From the NCBI RefSeq assembly GCF_042693015.1, contig NZ_CP170544.1, forward strand, positions 3,162,001-3,226,000: a DNA stretch of 64,000 nucleotides. Direction: 5' to 3'. Below, piece after piece: positions 42,797 to 51,004 of this stretch. The number at the start of each line of letters is the position of its first letter. Positions within the stretch are counted from its first letter, which is position 1. This stretch comes from Sphingomonas_E sp042693015 (lineage in GTDB: Bacteria > Pseudomonadota > Alphaproteobacteria > Sphingomonadales > Sphingomonadaceae). The notes beneath the pieces are model-generated. The model was not told the DNA's origin. It saw only the letters and a program-made list of their open reading frames with translations, and ran no database searches. The position numbers were made by a program, and so were the translations under genes.

Positions 42797-43405
42797 ATGG
42801 TGAGGATCACTGTCGCCACGCCGCTGATCGCGGCGCTGGCGTTGGCTGCATGCGGCCCTAAGGCCGAGCAAAAGACCGACGCTGCCGCCGACAGCGTCGA
42901 ACAAGGCATGGAGGCAACCGGATCGGCCGTTTCAAACGCGGCATCCGATGTCGCAGCCGCCGTCACACCGACGCCGACCGGTCAGGATTTCCTCAACACA
43001 GCCGCGAAAAGCGACGCGTTCGAGATCGCCGCCGCCAAGCTCGCCCAGACCAATGGAGCGTCTGCCGACGTAAAGGCGTTCGCCGCCGAAATGGTGAAAG
43101 CTCACACCGATTCCACGGCGAAGATGAAGGCGGCCGCAAGCAATGCGCAACCGGCACTCATACCCGATGCGGCTTTGACCGCCGATCAACAGGAAGATCT
43201 GGCCGAACTTGGCAAGCTGAAGGGCGCGAAGTTCGACGAGGAATATATCGACGGCCAGGTCGATGCCCATCAGGATGCGCTGGCCCTGATGCAGACCTAT
43301 GCAAGCAACGGCGAAGTCGGGCCGCTCCGCGACGCCGCCGGGCAGATCGCGCCTGTCGTCTCGCATCATCTCGATCAAGCCAAGGCGCTGGACAAGACTC
43401 GATAG
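42797..43405 (+). CDS. DUF4142 lipoprotein
   Basis: 202-residue lipoprotein. The signal ends in the lipobox ALALAACGP, then an acidic/Ala-rich linker (SVEQGMEATGSAVSNAASDVAAAV) resembling small stress lipoproteins, and a ferritin-like DUF4142 four-helix domain (QDFLNTAAKSDAFEIAAAKLAQ, DVKAFAAEMVKAHTDST, EYIDGQVDAHQDALALMQTY). Function unknown; relatives are envelope-located and often stress-linked. ATG at 42797 has TGGAGG 6 bases upstream; in-frame codons further upstream lie in the repeat region. DUF2171 follows 12 bases later, so the two are co-transcribed. Confidence 0.85.
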   Translation: MVRITVATPLIAALALAACGPKAEQKTDAAADSVEQGMEATGSAVSNAASDVAAAVTPTPTGQDFLNTAAKSDAFEIAAAKLAQTNGASADVKAFAAEMVKAHTDSTAKMKAAASNAQPALIPDAALTADQQEDLAELGKLKGAKFDEEYIDGQVDAHQDALALMQTYASNGEVGPLRDAAGQIAPVVSHHLDQAKALDKTR

Positions 43406-43417
43406 AAGGAGCCGATC

Positions 43418-43684
43418 ATGGCCGATCTGACGCAAATTTCGGAGCATATGGAAATTATCGGCGCCGACGGCGTCCACCTGGGCACCGTCGATCATGTCGA
43501 AGGCAACCGTATCAAGATGATCAAGGCCGACAGCGGATCTCACGGCGATCATCATCACTATATTTCAGGAGGACTTGTCGCCGCCGTGGAAGGTAATCAG
43601 GTGCGGCTTTCGGGAGCCGGCACCGATGCAGCGCTGCTGGAAGAAGAGGAAGACGGCGGGCCACTGGCCGACAGGCGTTCGTGA
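43418..43684 (+). CDS. DUF2171 domain protein
   Basis: 88-residue soluble protein of the DUF2171 (PRC-barrel-like) family: HMEIIGADGVHLGTVDHVEGNRIKM is the core, followed by a His-rich SHGDHHHYISGGLVAAV and an acidic tail. Small proteins of this type are common in sphingomonads next to general stress genes; no biochemical role is established. AGAAGGAG precedes the ATG. A strong hairpin 15 bases after the stop ends the two-gene unit. Confidence 0.85.
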   Translation: MADLTQISEHMEIIGADGVHLGTVDHVEGNRIKMIKADSGSHGDHHHYISGGLVAAVEGNQVRLSGAGTDAALLEEEEDGGPLADRRS

Positions 43685-43698
43685 AACCAATCTTCGCC

Positions 43699-43742
43699 TT
43701 CAGCATCCATGTGAGCCCGACGGGGCTAATATGGATGCTGAA
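43699..43742 (+). terminator. Strong hairpin after the DUF4142-DUF2171 unit
   Basis: TTCAGCATCCAT (43699-43710) pairs perfectly with ATGGATGCTGAA (43731-43742), and inside it AGCCC pairs with GGGCT. The 12-bp plus 5-bp stem lies just after the DUF2171 stop. It is A/C-rich rather than T-rich downstream, so it may also be a transcript-stabilising or repeated element. Confidence 0.55.
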
Positions 43743-43779
43743 ACAAGTTCAGCACGGATGAGGGATAGCGAGCGGCCGA

Positions 43780-44019
43780 CTATTCCAGCCGCGGTTCCGG
43801 TACATTGCATCCCGCCTGCTTCATCCGGCCGGCACAACGAGCGCGTAGCGCTTCAACGAGTGTAAGGGCGACGTTGCGAACCTGCCATTGGAGGGCGGCA
43901 TCGAGCGCCTGATGGCTTGTCGGATAAAGATCGCGATAGCCGATGTAGCGATCGAGTTCGGCATGCGTACCCGCAGGCCCCATCCCATACCCGGCCGCGG
44001 AAGCTCCCGACGTCAGCAC
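43780..44019 (-). CDS. Hypothetical small protein coupled to the DUF5818 gene
   Basis: 79 codons opening at a GTG that overlaps the DUF5818 stop (GTGCTGA). The product contains GTHAELDRYIGYRDLYPTSHQ and ALQWQVRNVALTLVEALRA, amphipathic helices with moderately GC-biased codons. No family recognised. The frame extends upstream of the GTG, but that part overlaps the DUF5818 gene and looks like shadow coding. It could be chance. Confidence 0.35.
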   Translation of the reverse strand: MLTSGASAAGYGMGPAGTHAELDRYIGYRDLYPTSHQALDAALQWQVRNVALTLVEALRARCAGRMKQAGCNVPEPRLE

Positions 44020-44207
44020 CGCTCGATGTGTCGAACCTCGACAGAATCGGCGTCGGTTGTTCGCCCCACGACACGCACACGGCTGCCGATAAGTTCGATG
44101 GGAATGCGCCGTACACTCAGGCGCCACTGGCCGCCACGGTCACGCTTGAAGGCAAGGCCCTGCTCACGAAGCAGCAGCCCGGTTTCGTCGATCGGGAGCG
44201 AACGCAT
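44013..44207 (-). CDS. DUF5818-like small protein
   Basis: 64 residues reading IDETGLLLREQGLAFKRDRGGQWRL, then PIELIGSRVRVVGRTTDADSVEVRHIE: the pattern of short beta-barrel DUF5818 proteins widespread in sphingomonads (a nucleic-acid-binding OB-like fold has been suggested by shape only). AGGGGA lies upstream, 12 bases from the ATG. It follows the porin gene by 86 bases on the same strand. Function unknown. Confidence 0.65.
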   Translation of the reverse strand: MRSLPIDETGLLLREQGLAFKRDRGGQWRLSVRRIPIELIGSRVRVVGRTTDADSVEVRHIERC

Positions 44208-44293
44208 TCCGATGGGATCCCCTCGTTATCGAGAGCCCAACGCGGAAGATCGTATATGGTGCCGCCGACACCATCCAATGATGATGATGAGAC

Positions 44294-45658
44294 TCAGAAA
44301 TCCAGTTCGAAGCGCGTACCGATGACGTGAAGGCTGTAATCATTGCCCTTGGTCGATGCGATCGCGGCATCGTCATAGGCGAGATAGCCATAGTTCAGGT
44401 TGAAGCGCAGATTGTCGATCGGCGCCCAGATCAGCGCGGCGAGAAGCGCATTCTGGCGGCCGCCAACGATGCCGGCCGAACGATCGTTGAGATCGAGATA
44501 ATCGTAGCGCAGGTTGAACTGGACCGCGCCCACACCACCGTCGCCGAGCGGCGTTTCCGGGCTGAGCGCGCCGAATATGCCGTTCTTGTAGCTCCGGCTG
44601 TCGCCGCGGGTGAAGAAATAGCCGATCTCCGCATAGCCGCCGAAGAAGCGCGCATCGGGTGCATCGCGCAGTGTCGATTGCAGCCAGTGGACTTCGGCCG
44701 CGCCATGCCAGGGGCCACGAATGAAAGCGCTTTCCAGGCCGTAGTGAAGTTCCCGCTCCACCGGCAGCGATGGCGTCGCGAGAACGCGGCTGTTGGTGCC
44801 GTGAAGATAGGGGCGCTGGCGATAGCGGGTCGGTGCATCGGCCAGACGGTTCAGCTCGCGCCAATGGCCGGATGCGCCGAAATGGAGCTGGGTGCCATCG
44901 ACCCGCGGCTCATAAACGATGCGGCCGTCCACGCCATAGCTGTTATTCTCGTCGCCGCCTTCCACGCCGTCGCTGTCATTGGCGAGCGCGGAAATGTCGT
45001 CCGAGAAGAGGCCCGCCTGGAACAGCCAGTCCTTGTGGCGATATTGCGCCGAAAGGCCGAGCCGCCGTTCGAAATTGAAGGCGTCGGTGAAGGCGGCGCG
45101 CTCCATCAACGAGCCGCTGGTGTCGCCGGTCAGTTCGTCGAGCGACTGGAATTGGTTCTGGTTGCCGATCGCCAGCAGCCAGGATTTGGTTTCATAGGTG
45201 ACGAAGGTGTCGACCAGATCGACGCTGTTGTCCGACAGCTCGACTTCGAGCTTGTAGCCGATGCCGCTGCCGAGCTTGCCTTCGCCACCCAGCCGGATGC
45301 GGCGGAATTCGCTGGTGGAGCCGAAACCCTGGTCGCTGCTGCCCGGCGGCGGGGTGACGTAGCCGGCATCGGCCTGAATCCGCCCCTTGACCTTGAAGCT
45401 GCGATCCTCGCTGACGAATTGCGGCGATCCCTTCCATTGGATCGTGGTGGCCGGCGCTGCGGGCTTCGGCGCAGGCGCGGCCGCCTCCTGCTTGTCGAGC
45501 CGCTCCTCCAGCTTCTGCACATGCGCCCGGAGCAGTTTGATCTCCTCGCGCAGCGCGTCGGCTTCGGCCGGCGAAACGGTCTGGGCAAAAGCGGGCGTGG
45601 CCAGGATCAGCGCGAGCGGAAGCGTGGCAGACAGGATTCGGGAGAGAGGCGCCGACAT
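44294..45658 (-). CDS. OprO/OprP-type phosphate-selective porin
   Basis: 454-residue outer-membrane porin. Signal peptide ending LILATPAFAQ, then a periplasmic coiled coil (EADALREEIKLLRAHVQKLEERLDKQEAA), then a 16-strand-type barrel: FKVKGRIQADAGYV, FRRIRLGGEGKLGSGIGYKLEVELSDN, and the C-terminal strand YSLHVIGTRFELDF with terminal Phe. Family members in Pseudomonas take up phosphate or polyphosphate; many alphaproteobacterial homologs are of unknown selectivity. PPK2 is encoded 2 kb away, so a phosphate link is possible but unproven. It stands alone, 77 bases after the SDR gene. Confidence 0.88.
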   Translation of the reverse strand: MSAPLSRILSATLPLALILATPAFAQTVSPAEADALREEIKLLRAHVQKLEERLDKQEAAAPAPKPAAPATTIQWKGSPQFVSEDRSFKVKGRIQADAGYVTPPPGSSDQGFGSTSEFRRIRLGGEGKLGSGIGYKLEVELSDNSVDLVDTFVTYETKSWLLAIGNQNQFQSLDELTGDTSGSLMERAAFTDAFNFERRLGLSAQYRHKDWLFQAGLFSDDISALANDSDGVEGGDENNSYGVDGRIVYEPRVDGTQLHFGASGHWRELNRLADAPTRYRQRPYLHGTNSRVLATPSLPVERELHYGLESAFIRGPWHGAAEVHWLQSTLRDAPDARFFGGYAEIGYFFTRGDSRSYKNGIFGALSPETPLGDGGVGAVQFNLRYDYLDLNDRSAGIVGGRQNALLAALIWAPIDNLRFNLNYGYLAYDDAAIASTKGNDYSLHVIGTRFELDF

Positions 45659-45735
45659 GGGCGCCAGCCCCTACGTATCAATTGTTGCTGGACGGACCGA
45701 GTATTGTGTCGAAATGTTAATGAGCGTCCAGGAGG

Positions 45736-46536
45736 TCATTCCGGAAGCTGGGGCTCCCATGGCACGCCGTTGATATGGCCGCCGCCATCGACGAACAGGG
45801 TGTTGCCCGTCATGTAGCGGCTGTCGTCGGACGCCAGGAACACGGCGACCGGGCCGATATCCCATTCGGGATCCCCCACCCAGCCCATCGGCACGGCGGC
45901 GGCCGTCTTGGCCGCATTCTCCGGGCTCATCGCGGCATAGCGTTCGTAGGCGGCGGATGCGGCGCCGGGGCAGATGGCGTTGGCGGTGATGCCGTGCTTG
46001 GCCCATTCGCGCGCCGCGGTGCGGGTGAGCGCGCGGACCGCTTCCTTGGCGACATTATATTCGGCCGAATAAAGATGCGCGTTGACGCCGTTCAGCGAGC
46101 ATAGGTTGATGATGCGCCCCCAATGGCGCTCCTTCATCGCCGGGAACACCGCCTGCATCGCCCAGAAGGTCGGCCACAGCGCCATCTGTAGGCCGCCCGC
46201 CATGATCTCCTCGGTCTTGTCTTCAAGCCGCGCGACGGTCGATCCGCCCCAGGCATTGTTGACGAGGATATCCACCGCGCCGAAGCGGGTGACAGCGGCA
46301 TCGATCGCGGCGAGAAGCTGGCCGCGATCGCGAACATCTGTCGCCACCGCTAGGCTCTCTATGCCAAAATCGTCCCGCAGCACCTGCGCCGTGCGCTCCC
46401 CAAGTTCGGCCTGAAAATCGGCGATCACGACATTGGCGCCTTCGGCCGCCATGCGTCGCGCCATGCCGCGACCAATGCCTTCGCCGCCGCCGGTTATCAG
46501 CGCGGTGCGACCGGCGAGCTTGCCCTGCCCCATCAT
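45736..46536 (-). CDS. Short-chain dehydrogenase/reductase
   Basis: 266-residue classical SDR: nucleotide-binding ITGGGEGIGRGMARRM, NNAWGG, active-site Tyr-Lys in SAEYNVAKEAV with Ser upstream in INLCSLNG, and the ADDSRYMTGNTLFVDGGGHING end typical of enzymes with NAD(P). One oddity is NNAWGG instead of NNAGG. It is the third gene of an epoxide hydrolase - RidA - SDR operon and would oxidise the diol or alcohol made by the hydrolase (inference). Confidence 0.88.
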   Translation of the reverse strand: MMGQGKLAGRTALITGGGEGIGRGMARRMAAEGANVVIADFQAELGERTAQVLRDDFGIESLAVATDVRDRGQLLAAIDAAVTRFGAVDILVNNAWGGSTVARLEDKTEEIMAGGLQMALWPTFWAMQAVFPAMKERHWGRIINLCSLNGVNAHLYSAEYNVAKEAVRALTRTAAREWAKHGITANAICPGAASAAYERYAAMSPENAAKTAAAVPMGWVGDPEWDIGPVAVFLASDDSRYMTGNTLFVDGGGHINGVPWEPQLPE

Positions 46537-46549
46537 CCTCTCCTTCGTT

Positions 46550-46954
46550 TCAGTCGACCGCGACGACGGTCGTCATCTCGATCTCCAGACCGGTCAGCGC
46601 CAGCCGCTCCACTCCGATCACCGACGATGCGTTCGCCGGAAAGGGCTTGCCGTCGAGCGCGACATTCATGGCCGCGGTGAAGCGCTGGAACTTCTCGTCG
46701 CTGAGGCCGACGATGTAGAAATTCATGCTGACCACATCCGCAGTGGTGGCACCCAGGGCATCGAGCGCGTGGGCGACATTCTGGAAAGCGCGCACGACCT
46801 GATCGTGAAAATCCGTGCTGGGAAGCTGGAAATTGGTGTTTAGCGCGGTCTGGCCGGCGATGAAGGCGAGCCGCTTTCCGGGCGGCGGCACGGAAATCTG
46901 CGCGAAGCCGTCAAGCTTGAACAGGCTGTCGGGATTGATGTGCTGGACGCTCAT
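46550..46954 (-). CDS. RidA-family protein lacking the canonical arginine
   Basis: 134-residue YjgF/YER057c/UK114 trimer-type protein: FIAGQTALN, QVVRAFQNVAHALDALGATTADVVSMNFYIVGL, FPANASSVIGVERLALTGLEIEM. Canonical RidA enzymes, which hydrolyse reactive enamines/imines, have an Arg in the segment P-A-R-S; here it reads PANASS, so the deaminase arginine is absent. It therefore belongs to a non-canonical Rid group, often found in catabolic operons with other chemistry. It lies 21 bases from the epoxide hydrolase gene and 13 bases from the SDR gene. Confidence 0.88.
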   Translation of the reverse strand: MSVQHINPDSLFKLDGFAQISVPPPGKRLAFIAGQTALNTNFQLPSTDFHDQVVRAFQNVAHALDALGATTADVVSMNFYIVGLSDEKFQRFTAAMNVALDGKPFPANASSVIGVERLALTGLEIEMTTVVAVD

Positions 46955-46975
46955 ATACGCTCCGAAATTTGGGGG

Positions 46976-48124
46976 TCAGGCTTGTTCGCGCAGGAAGCCG
47001 CGCAGATCCTCGACGAACAACTGGGGCTGCTCCATCGCCGCGAAATGGCCGCCCTTGGGCAGTTCGGTCCAGCGGACGACATTGTAGCTCTTCTCGACCG
47101 TGCTGCGCGGGAACTTGCCGAGCTCGCCGGGGAAGTTGGCGATCGATGTGGGCTTCTCGACGCGGGCGCCGGCGGGCACCTGCTCGTCGAAAACGCCGCG
47201 ATAGAGCCAGGATGCGGTGCCGAACGTATCGGTGACGAGATAGACCATGATATTGTCGAGGATGCGGTCGCGCGAATAGACCGACCACAGATCGCCGTCG
47301 ACGAGATCGGACCAGGTGTGGAACTTCTCGACGATCCACGCCGCTACGCCCAGCGGGCTATCCGCCATCGCATGATCGAGCGTGACCGGCTTGGTCGACT
47401 GGATCGCCATATAGCCGCCTTCGAACCGCCAGATGTGCTGGAGGTTCTGGGCGGCCGCGATCTCCTCTTCGGTTTCCGGCTGTGCGGCGGGATTGGTCCA
47501 GCCGAAGGTGAAGTTGAGGTGGACGGCGGTGCAGCCCGCGCCTTCATAACCGAGCCAGCCGGATATGGAGGAACCCCAGTCGCCGCCCTGCGCGACATAG
47601 CTCGAATAGCCGAGTTCTTCGCGCATCAGCTTGTCGAAGGCGCGGGCGATGGTGCGCGGGCCGATCGGCTTGGCGGGCTTCGACGAGAAGCCGTAGCCGA
47701 TCAGCGACGGAATCACGACCGACACCGCGTCCGCCGGATCGCCGCCGAAGCGCGCCGGATCGGTCAAGGGTTCGATCACCTCCATGAACTCGACGAAGGA
47801 GCCGGGCCAGCCATGGGTGATGATCACCGGTTTTGGGTTCGGCCCATTGCCTTGCACATGGATGAAATGGACGGTGTAGGGCGCGCCATCCACCTCCACT
47901 TCCCCGAGGAAGTGGGGGAAGCGGTTGAGTTCCGCCTCGCGCATGCGCCAGTCATACTGGTTCAGCCAATGTTCGACGAGTGCGCGCATATCGGGAACGC
48001 TGGCGCCATAGGCCCAGGGATCGCCCGCCGCTTGCGTGGGCCAGTTTGCCTCGCGCAGCCGGCGCGCGATCCAGTCCAGTTTCTCCTGCGGCACGGATAT
48101 GCGGAAGGGTGTGACACTCATCAT
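46976..48124 (-). CDS. Epoxide hydrolase (EHN-domain alpha/beta hydrolase)
   Basis: 382 residues of the microsomal-type epoxide hydrolase family. The EHN domain opens with TPFRISVPQEKLDWIARRLREANWP and WRMREAELNRFPHFLGEVEV. The oxyanion motif is HGWPGSFVEF and the nucleophilic Asp is in AQGGDWGSSISGWLG. The late catalytic His lies in LPKGGHFAAMEQP. It converts an epoxide to a diol; its substrate is unknown. GAGAGGGG precedes two adjacent ATGs. First gene of the three-gene minus-strand operon; a near-palindrome lies 35 bases upstream of it. Confidence 0.9.
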   Translation of the reverse strand: MMSVTPFRISVPQEKLDWIARRLREANWPTQAAGDPWAYGASVPDMRALVEHWLNQYDWRMREAELNRFPHFLGEVEVDGAPYTVHFIHVQGNGPNPKPVIITHGWPGSFVEFMEVIEPLTDPARFGGDPADAVSVVIPSLIGYGFSSKPAKPIGPRTIARAFDKLMREELGYSSYVAQGGDWGSSISGWLGYEGAGCTAVHLNFTFGWTNPAAQPETEEEIAAAQNLQHIWRFEGGYMAIQSTKPVTLDHAMADSPLGVAAWIVEKFHTWSDLVDGDLWSVYSRDRILDNIMVYLVTDTFGTASWLYRGVFDEQVPAGARVEKPTSIANFPGELGKFPRSTVEKSYNVVRWTELPKGGHFAAMEQPQLFVEDLRGFLREQA

Positions 48125-48158
48125 CTGGCCCCTCTCTTTCTTGACTCGCCGGCCAAAT

Positions 48159-48172
48159 TATAGCGCGCTCTA
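48159..48172. promoter_or_regulatory. Near-palindrome upstream of the epoxide hydrolase operon
   Basis: TATAGCGCGCTCTA is symmetrical at 12 of 14 positions and lies 35 bases before the epoxide hydrolase start. It overlaps the region where a minus-strand promoter would lie and resembles TetR-type operators. Nothing further is evident between here and the copA start. Confidence 0.35.
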
Positions 48173-48306
48173 ACGATGACAAGCTGTTACTGCGCGGTCG
48201 GCCTGCCCGAAATCTCCTGACTTCGCGAAGCGGCCCGATTACAGGGCGAAACAATCATCGTGAAAATGGCCCGACCGCCAAGCTGCTGGCCATATTGGGA
48301 ATGCGC

Positions 48307-50004
48307 ATGAAGCAAATGATCGACCGTCGCGGGGTGATGCGCGGTGCGTCCTTTATCGGCGGGGGCCTGGCGTTGAACGCCGTCCTGCCCGCCTGGGCCC
48401 AGAGCGGTGCGGATGGGCTTACGCCGGCGATGCCGATGCTGAGCGGAACCGACATCGCGCTGTCGATCAGCCATTCATCCTTCACCGTCGGCGGCCGCAC
48501 CGGCCATGCGATAACGGTCAATGGCTCGTTGCCCGCACCGCTAATCCGGCTGCGCGAGGGGCAGAATGTGCGCCTTGCGGTCACCAACACGCTCGATGAG
48601 GATACCTCGATCCACTGGCACGGGCTGATCCTGCCCTTCCAGATGGATGGGGTGCCGGGCGTGAGCTTCCCCGGCATCAAGCCCAATGAGACCTTCACCT
48701 ATGAATTCCCGATCAGGCAATCGGGCACCTATTGGTATCACAGCCATTCGGGGCTGCAGGAGCAGATGGGCCATTATGGGCCGATCGTGATCGACCCGGC
48801 CGGCGCCGATCCCGTCGCTTATGATCGTGAACATGTGATCGTGCTGTCGGACTGGAGCTTCCTCCACCCCCACGAAATCTTCCGCAAGATGAAGGCGCAG
48901 GGCGGCTACTTCAATCGCCAGAAGCAGACGCTGACCGACGGGGAAGCGATGTCCGCCGCCGATCGCGCGATGTGGGGCGCAATGCGGATGGACCCCAGCG
49001 ACATCTCTGATGTCACGGGCACGACCTACACCTACCTCATCAACGGCCATGGGCCGGGCGAGAATTGGACCGGGCTGTTCCGGCCGGGCGAACGGGTGCG
49101 GCTGCGGTTCATCAACGCATCGGCGATGACGATCTTCAACGTTCGCATCCCCGGCCTGCCGATGAGCGTGGTGGCGTCGGACGGCCAGAATGTCCGCCCC
49201 GTCACCGTCGACGAATTGCAGATCACCGTCGCCGAAACTTTCGACGTGATCGTGACGCCGACCGAGGACAAGGCGTTCACCCTGGTGGCTGAAGCCGTGG
49301 ACCGTTCGGGGATGGCGCGCGGCACGCTGGCGCCGCGGCCGGGGATGAGCGCGGTGGTGCCGCCGCTTCGGCCCCGCCCCACCTTGTCGATGAAGGATAT
49401 GGGGATGGGCGGGATGGACCATGGCGGGATGAACCATGGCTCCATGAAGATGCGCGACAAGGCCAATGCGCCGACGACGATGAAGGTCGGCCCCGGCGTG
49501 GATTCGATCGCGGCCATGCCGGTCGACCGTACCGGCGATCCCGGGCTGGGGCTGGAGGATGTCGGCCACAAGGTGCTGACCTATCGCGACCTCGTTTCGC
49601 TGACTCCCAATGTCGACACGCGCCCGCCGGCGCGGCGGCTGGAGCTCCACCTGACGGGCAATATGGAACGCTTCATGTGGTCGTTCGACGGCGAGACCTA
49701 CAGCGAAGTGACCGAGCCGATCCGCTTCGAGCGCAACGAGCGTGTGCGCGTCGACCTGGTCAATGACAGCATGATGGCCCATCCGATCCACCTGCACGGC
49801 CATTTTTTCGAGGTGGTGAACGGCCATGCCGGCAACCATCCGGTGAAGCATACGGTGAACGTGCTGCCGGGCGGCAAGGTGAGCTTCGACCTGACGGCCG
49901 ATGCGCCAGGCGACTGGGCGTTCCATTGCCACCTGCTGTTCCACATGCACGCCGGCATGTTCCGCATCGTCAGCGTCCGCCCGCTGGACGGGGAGCCGGC
50001 ATGA
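48307..50004 (+). CDS. copA: Copper resistance multicopper oxidase CopA
   Basis: 565-residue periplasmic multicopper oxidase, exported by the Tat pathway (DRRGVMRGASFIGGG, then LPAWAQ). All copper motifs are present: IHWHGL, TYWYHSHSGLQ, HPIHLHGHFFE and HCHLLFHMHAGM. A Met-rich copper-binding stretch MGMGGMDHGGMNHGSMKM lies near residue 365. It oxidises or sequesters copper in the periplasm. Three in-frame starts are possible (TTG 48295, ATG 48301, ATG 48307); 48307 has GGGA 6 bases upstream. Its stop overlaps copB (ATGA). No copper-responsive regulator gene or cop box was recognised nearby. Confidence 0.93.
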   Translation: MKQMIDRRGVMRGASFIGGGLALNAVLPAWAQSGADGLTPAMPMLSGTDIALSISHSSFTVGGRTGHAITVNGSLPAPLIRLREGQNVRLAVTNTLDEDTSIHWHGLILPFQMDGVPGVSFPGIKPNETFTYEFPIRQSGTYWYHSHSGLQEQMGHYGPIVIDPAGADPVAYDREHVIVLSDWSFLHPHEIFRKMKAQGGYFNRQKQTLTDGEAMSAADRAMWGAMRMDPSDISDVTGTTYTYLINGHGPGENWTGLFRPGERVRLRFINASAMTIFNVRIPGLPMSVVASDGQNVRPVTVDELQITVAETFDVIVTPTEDKAFTLVAEAVDRSGMARGTLAPRPGMSAVVPPLRPRPTLSMKDMGMGGMDHGGMNHGSMKMRDKANAPTTMKVGPGVDSIAAMPVDRTGDPGLGLEDVGHKVLTYRDLVSLTPNVDTRPPARRLELHLTGNMERFMWSFDGETYSEVTEPIRFERNERVRVDLVNDSMMAHPIHLHGHFFEVVNGHAGNHPVKHTVNVLPGGKVSFDLTADAPGDWAFHCHLLFHMHAGMFRIVSVRPLDGEPA

Positions 50005-50942
50005 AGCCCGTGCTGCTCGCCTTGCTACTAACGATCGCAGCCCCTGCGCTGGCGCAGCATCAGGGACATGACATGTCGGCCGCGCCGCCCACTGATCCCC
50101 ATGCCGGTCATGATATGGGCACCGCGCAACCCGCCGATCCCCATGCGGGCCATGATATGAGCGCGACGCCGCCCGTCGACCCGCACGCCGGCCATGATAT
50201 GGCGGCACCCGATGCGACGCCGATCGCACCGCCGCCGCCGGGCGCGCTGGCCGGACCCAAATATGCCGCCGATGGCAGTTTCGATCCCGCAGCGATGGCG
50301 GCCGCGCGGCGGCAGTTGCAGCGCGAGCATGGCGGCGGGCTGAACCATGTGCTGATGATCGAGCGGCTGGAGGCGCGGATCGGCGACGGCGCTGATGCCT
50401 GGCTGTGGGATGCGCAGGGCTGGTATGGCGGCGACGTGGACAAGCTTTGGGTGAAGACCGAGGGCGAGAGCGAATTTGGCGGGCCGCTGGAACAGGCCGA
50501 GGTGCAAGCGCTGTGGAGCCATGCGATCGACCCCTGGTTCGACCTGCAACTCGGCATCCGCACCGACCTGAAGCCGGAGCCGGAACGCGCGCATCTCGTG
50601 GTAGGTATTCAGGGCCTGGCGCCTTACTGGTTCGAGGTGGACGGCGCGCTCTTCCTTTCGGACAAGGGTGACCTTACCGCGCGACTGGAGGCGGAATATG
50701 ACCAGCGGATCACCCAGAAGTTGATCGTGCAGCCGCGGGCCGAAATCGATCTGGCGGCGCAGGATGTGCCGGAGTTAGGGATCGAGGCGGGGCTGTCGTC
50801 GATCGAGGCGGGGGTGCGGGTGCGGTATGAATTCGTGCCCGAGTTCGCACCCTATATCGGGGTCGAATATGAGCGGCAGAACCGGGACGGTGGGAATGAG
50901 GGCGGCTGGCGGGCGCTGGTTGGGTTGAGAGTCTGGTTGTGA
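50001..50942 (+). CDS. copB: Copper resistance protein CopB
   Basis: 313-residue outer-membrane CopB: signal peptide ending APALAQ, a copper-binding repeat region (DPHAGHDM three times plus HQGHDM), a proline-rich linker, and a C-terminal beta-barrel-type domain (GIQGLAPYWFEVDGALFLSDKGDLTARLEAEYD, YIGVEYERQNRDGG, GLRVWL). It acts with CopA in copper tolerance. Start overlaps the copA stop. The barrel domain ends in VWL rather than the usual aromatic residue. Confidence 0.92.
   Translation: MKPVLLALLLTIAAPALAQHQGHDMSAAPPTDPHAGHDMGTAQPADPHAGHDMSATPPVDPHAGHDMAAPDATPIAPPPPGALAGPKYAADGSFDPAAMAAARRQLQREHGGGLNHVLMIERLEARIGDGADAWLWDAQGWYGGDVDKLWVKTEGESEFGGPLEQAEVQALWSHAIDPWFDLQLGIRTDLKPEPERAHLVVGIQGLAPYWFEVDGALFLSDKGDLTARLEAEYDQRITQKLIVQPRAEIDLAAQDVPELGIEAGLSSIEAGVRVRYEFVPEFAPYIGVEYERQNRDGGNEGGWRALVGLRVWL
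50076..50201 (+). repeat. Three tandem 42-bp coding repeats in copB
   Basis: Three 14-codon units of the form SxxPPxDPHAGHDM follow each other. Each ends in His-Ala-Gly-His-Asp-Met, a copper-ligand cluster. Such units can change copy number by slippage and so tune metal capacity (inference). Confidence 0.75.
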
Positions 50943-50980
50943 CAGAATCCTGGAGCGAAGGGTGGGCACTTGCGATGTTC

Positions 50981-50992
50981 GTTCGATCGAAC
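50981..50992. promoter_or_regulatory. Palindromic operator before the TetR/CecR-type gene
   Basis: GTTCGATCGAAC is a perfect 12-bp palindrome, extendable to 9 of 10 matching bases per arm (TTCGTTCGAT / ATCGAACTAA). It ends 12 bases before the ATG of the TetR-type gene that heads the exporter operon, the expected position for autorepression. Confidence 0.6.
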
Positions 50993-51004
50993 TAATCTGC
51001 GGCA

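Noticed and set aside
44327..45817. 496-codon plus-strand open frame over the porin gene
   Set aside because: Antisense of a recognisable OprO/OprP-type porin; no independent evidence.
48541..50229. 562-codon minus-strand open frame over copA/copB
   Set aside because: His/Arg-rich antisense translation; the plus strand has all multicopper oxidase motifs.
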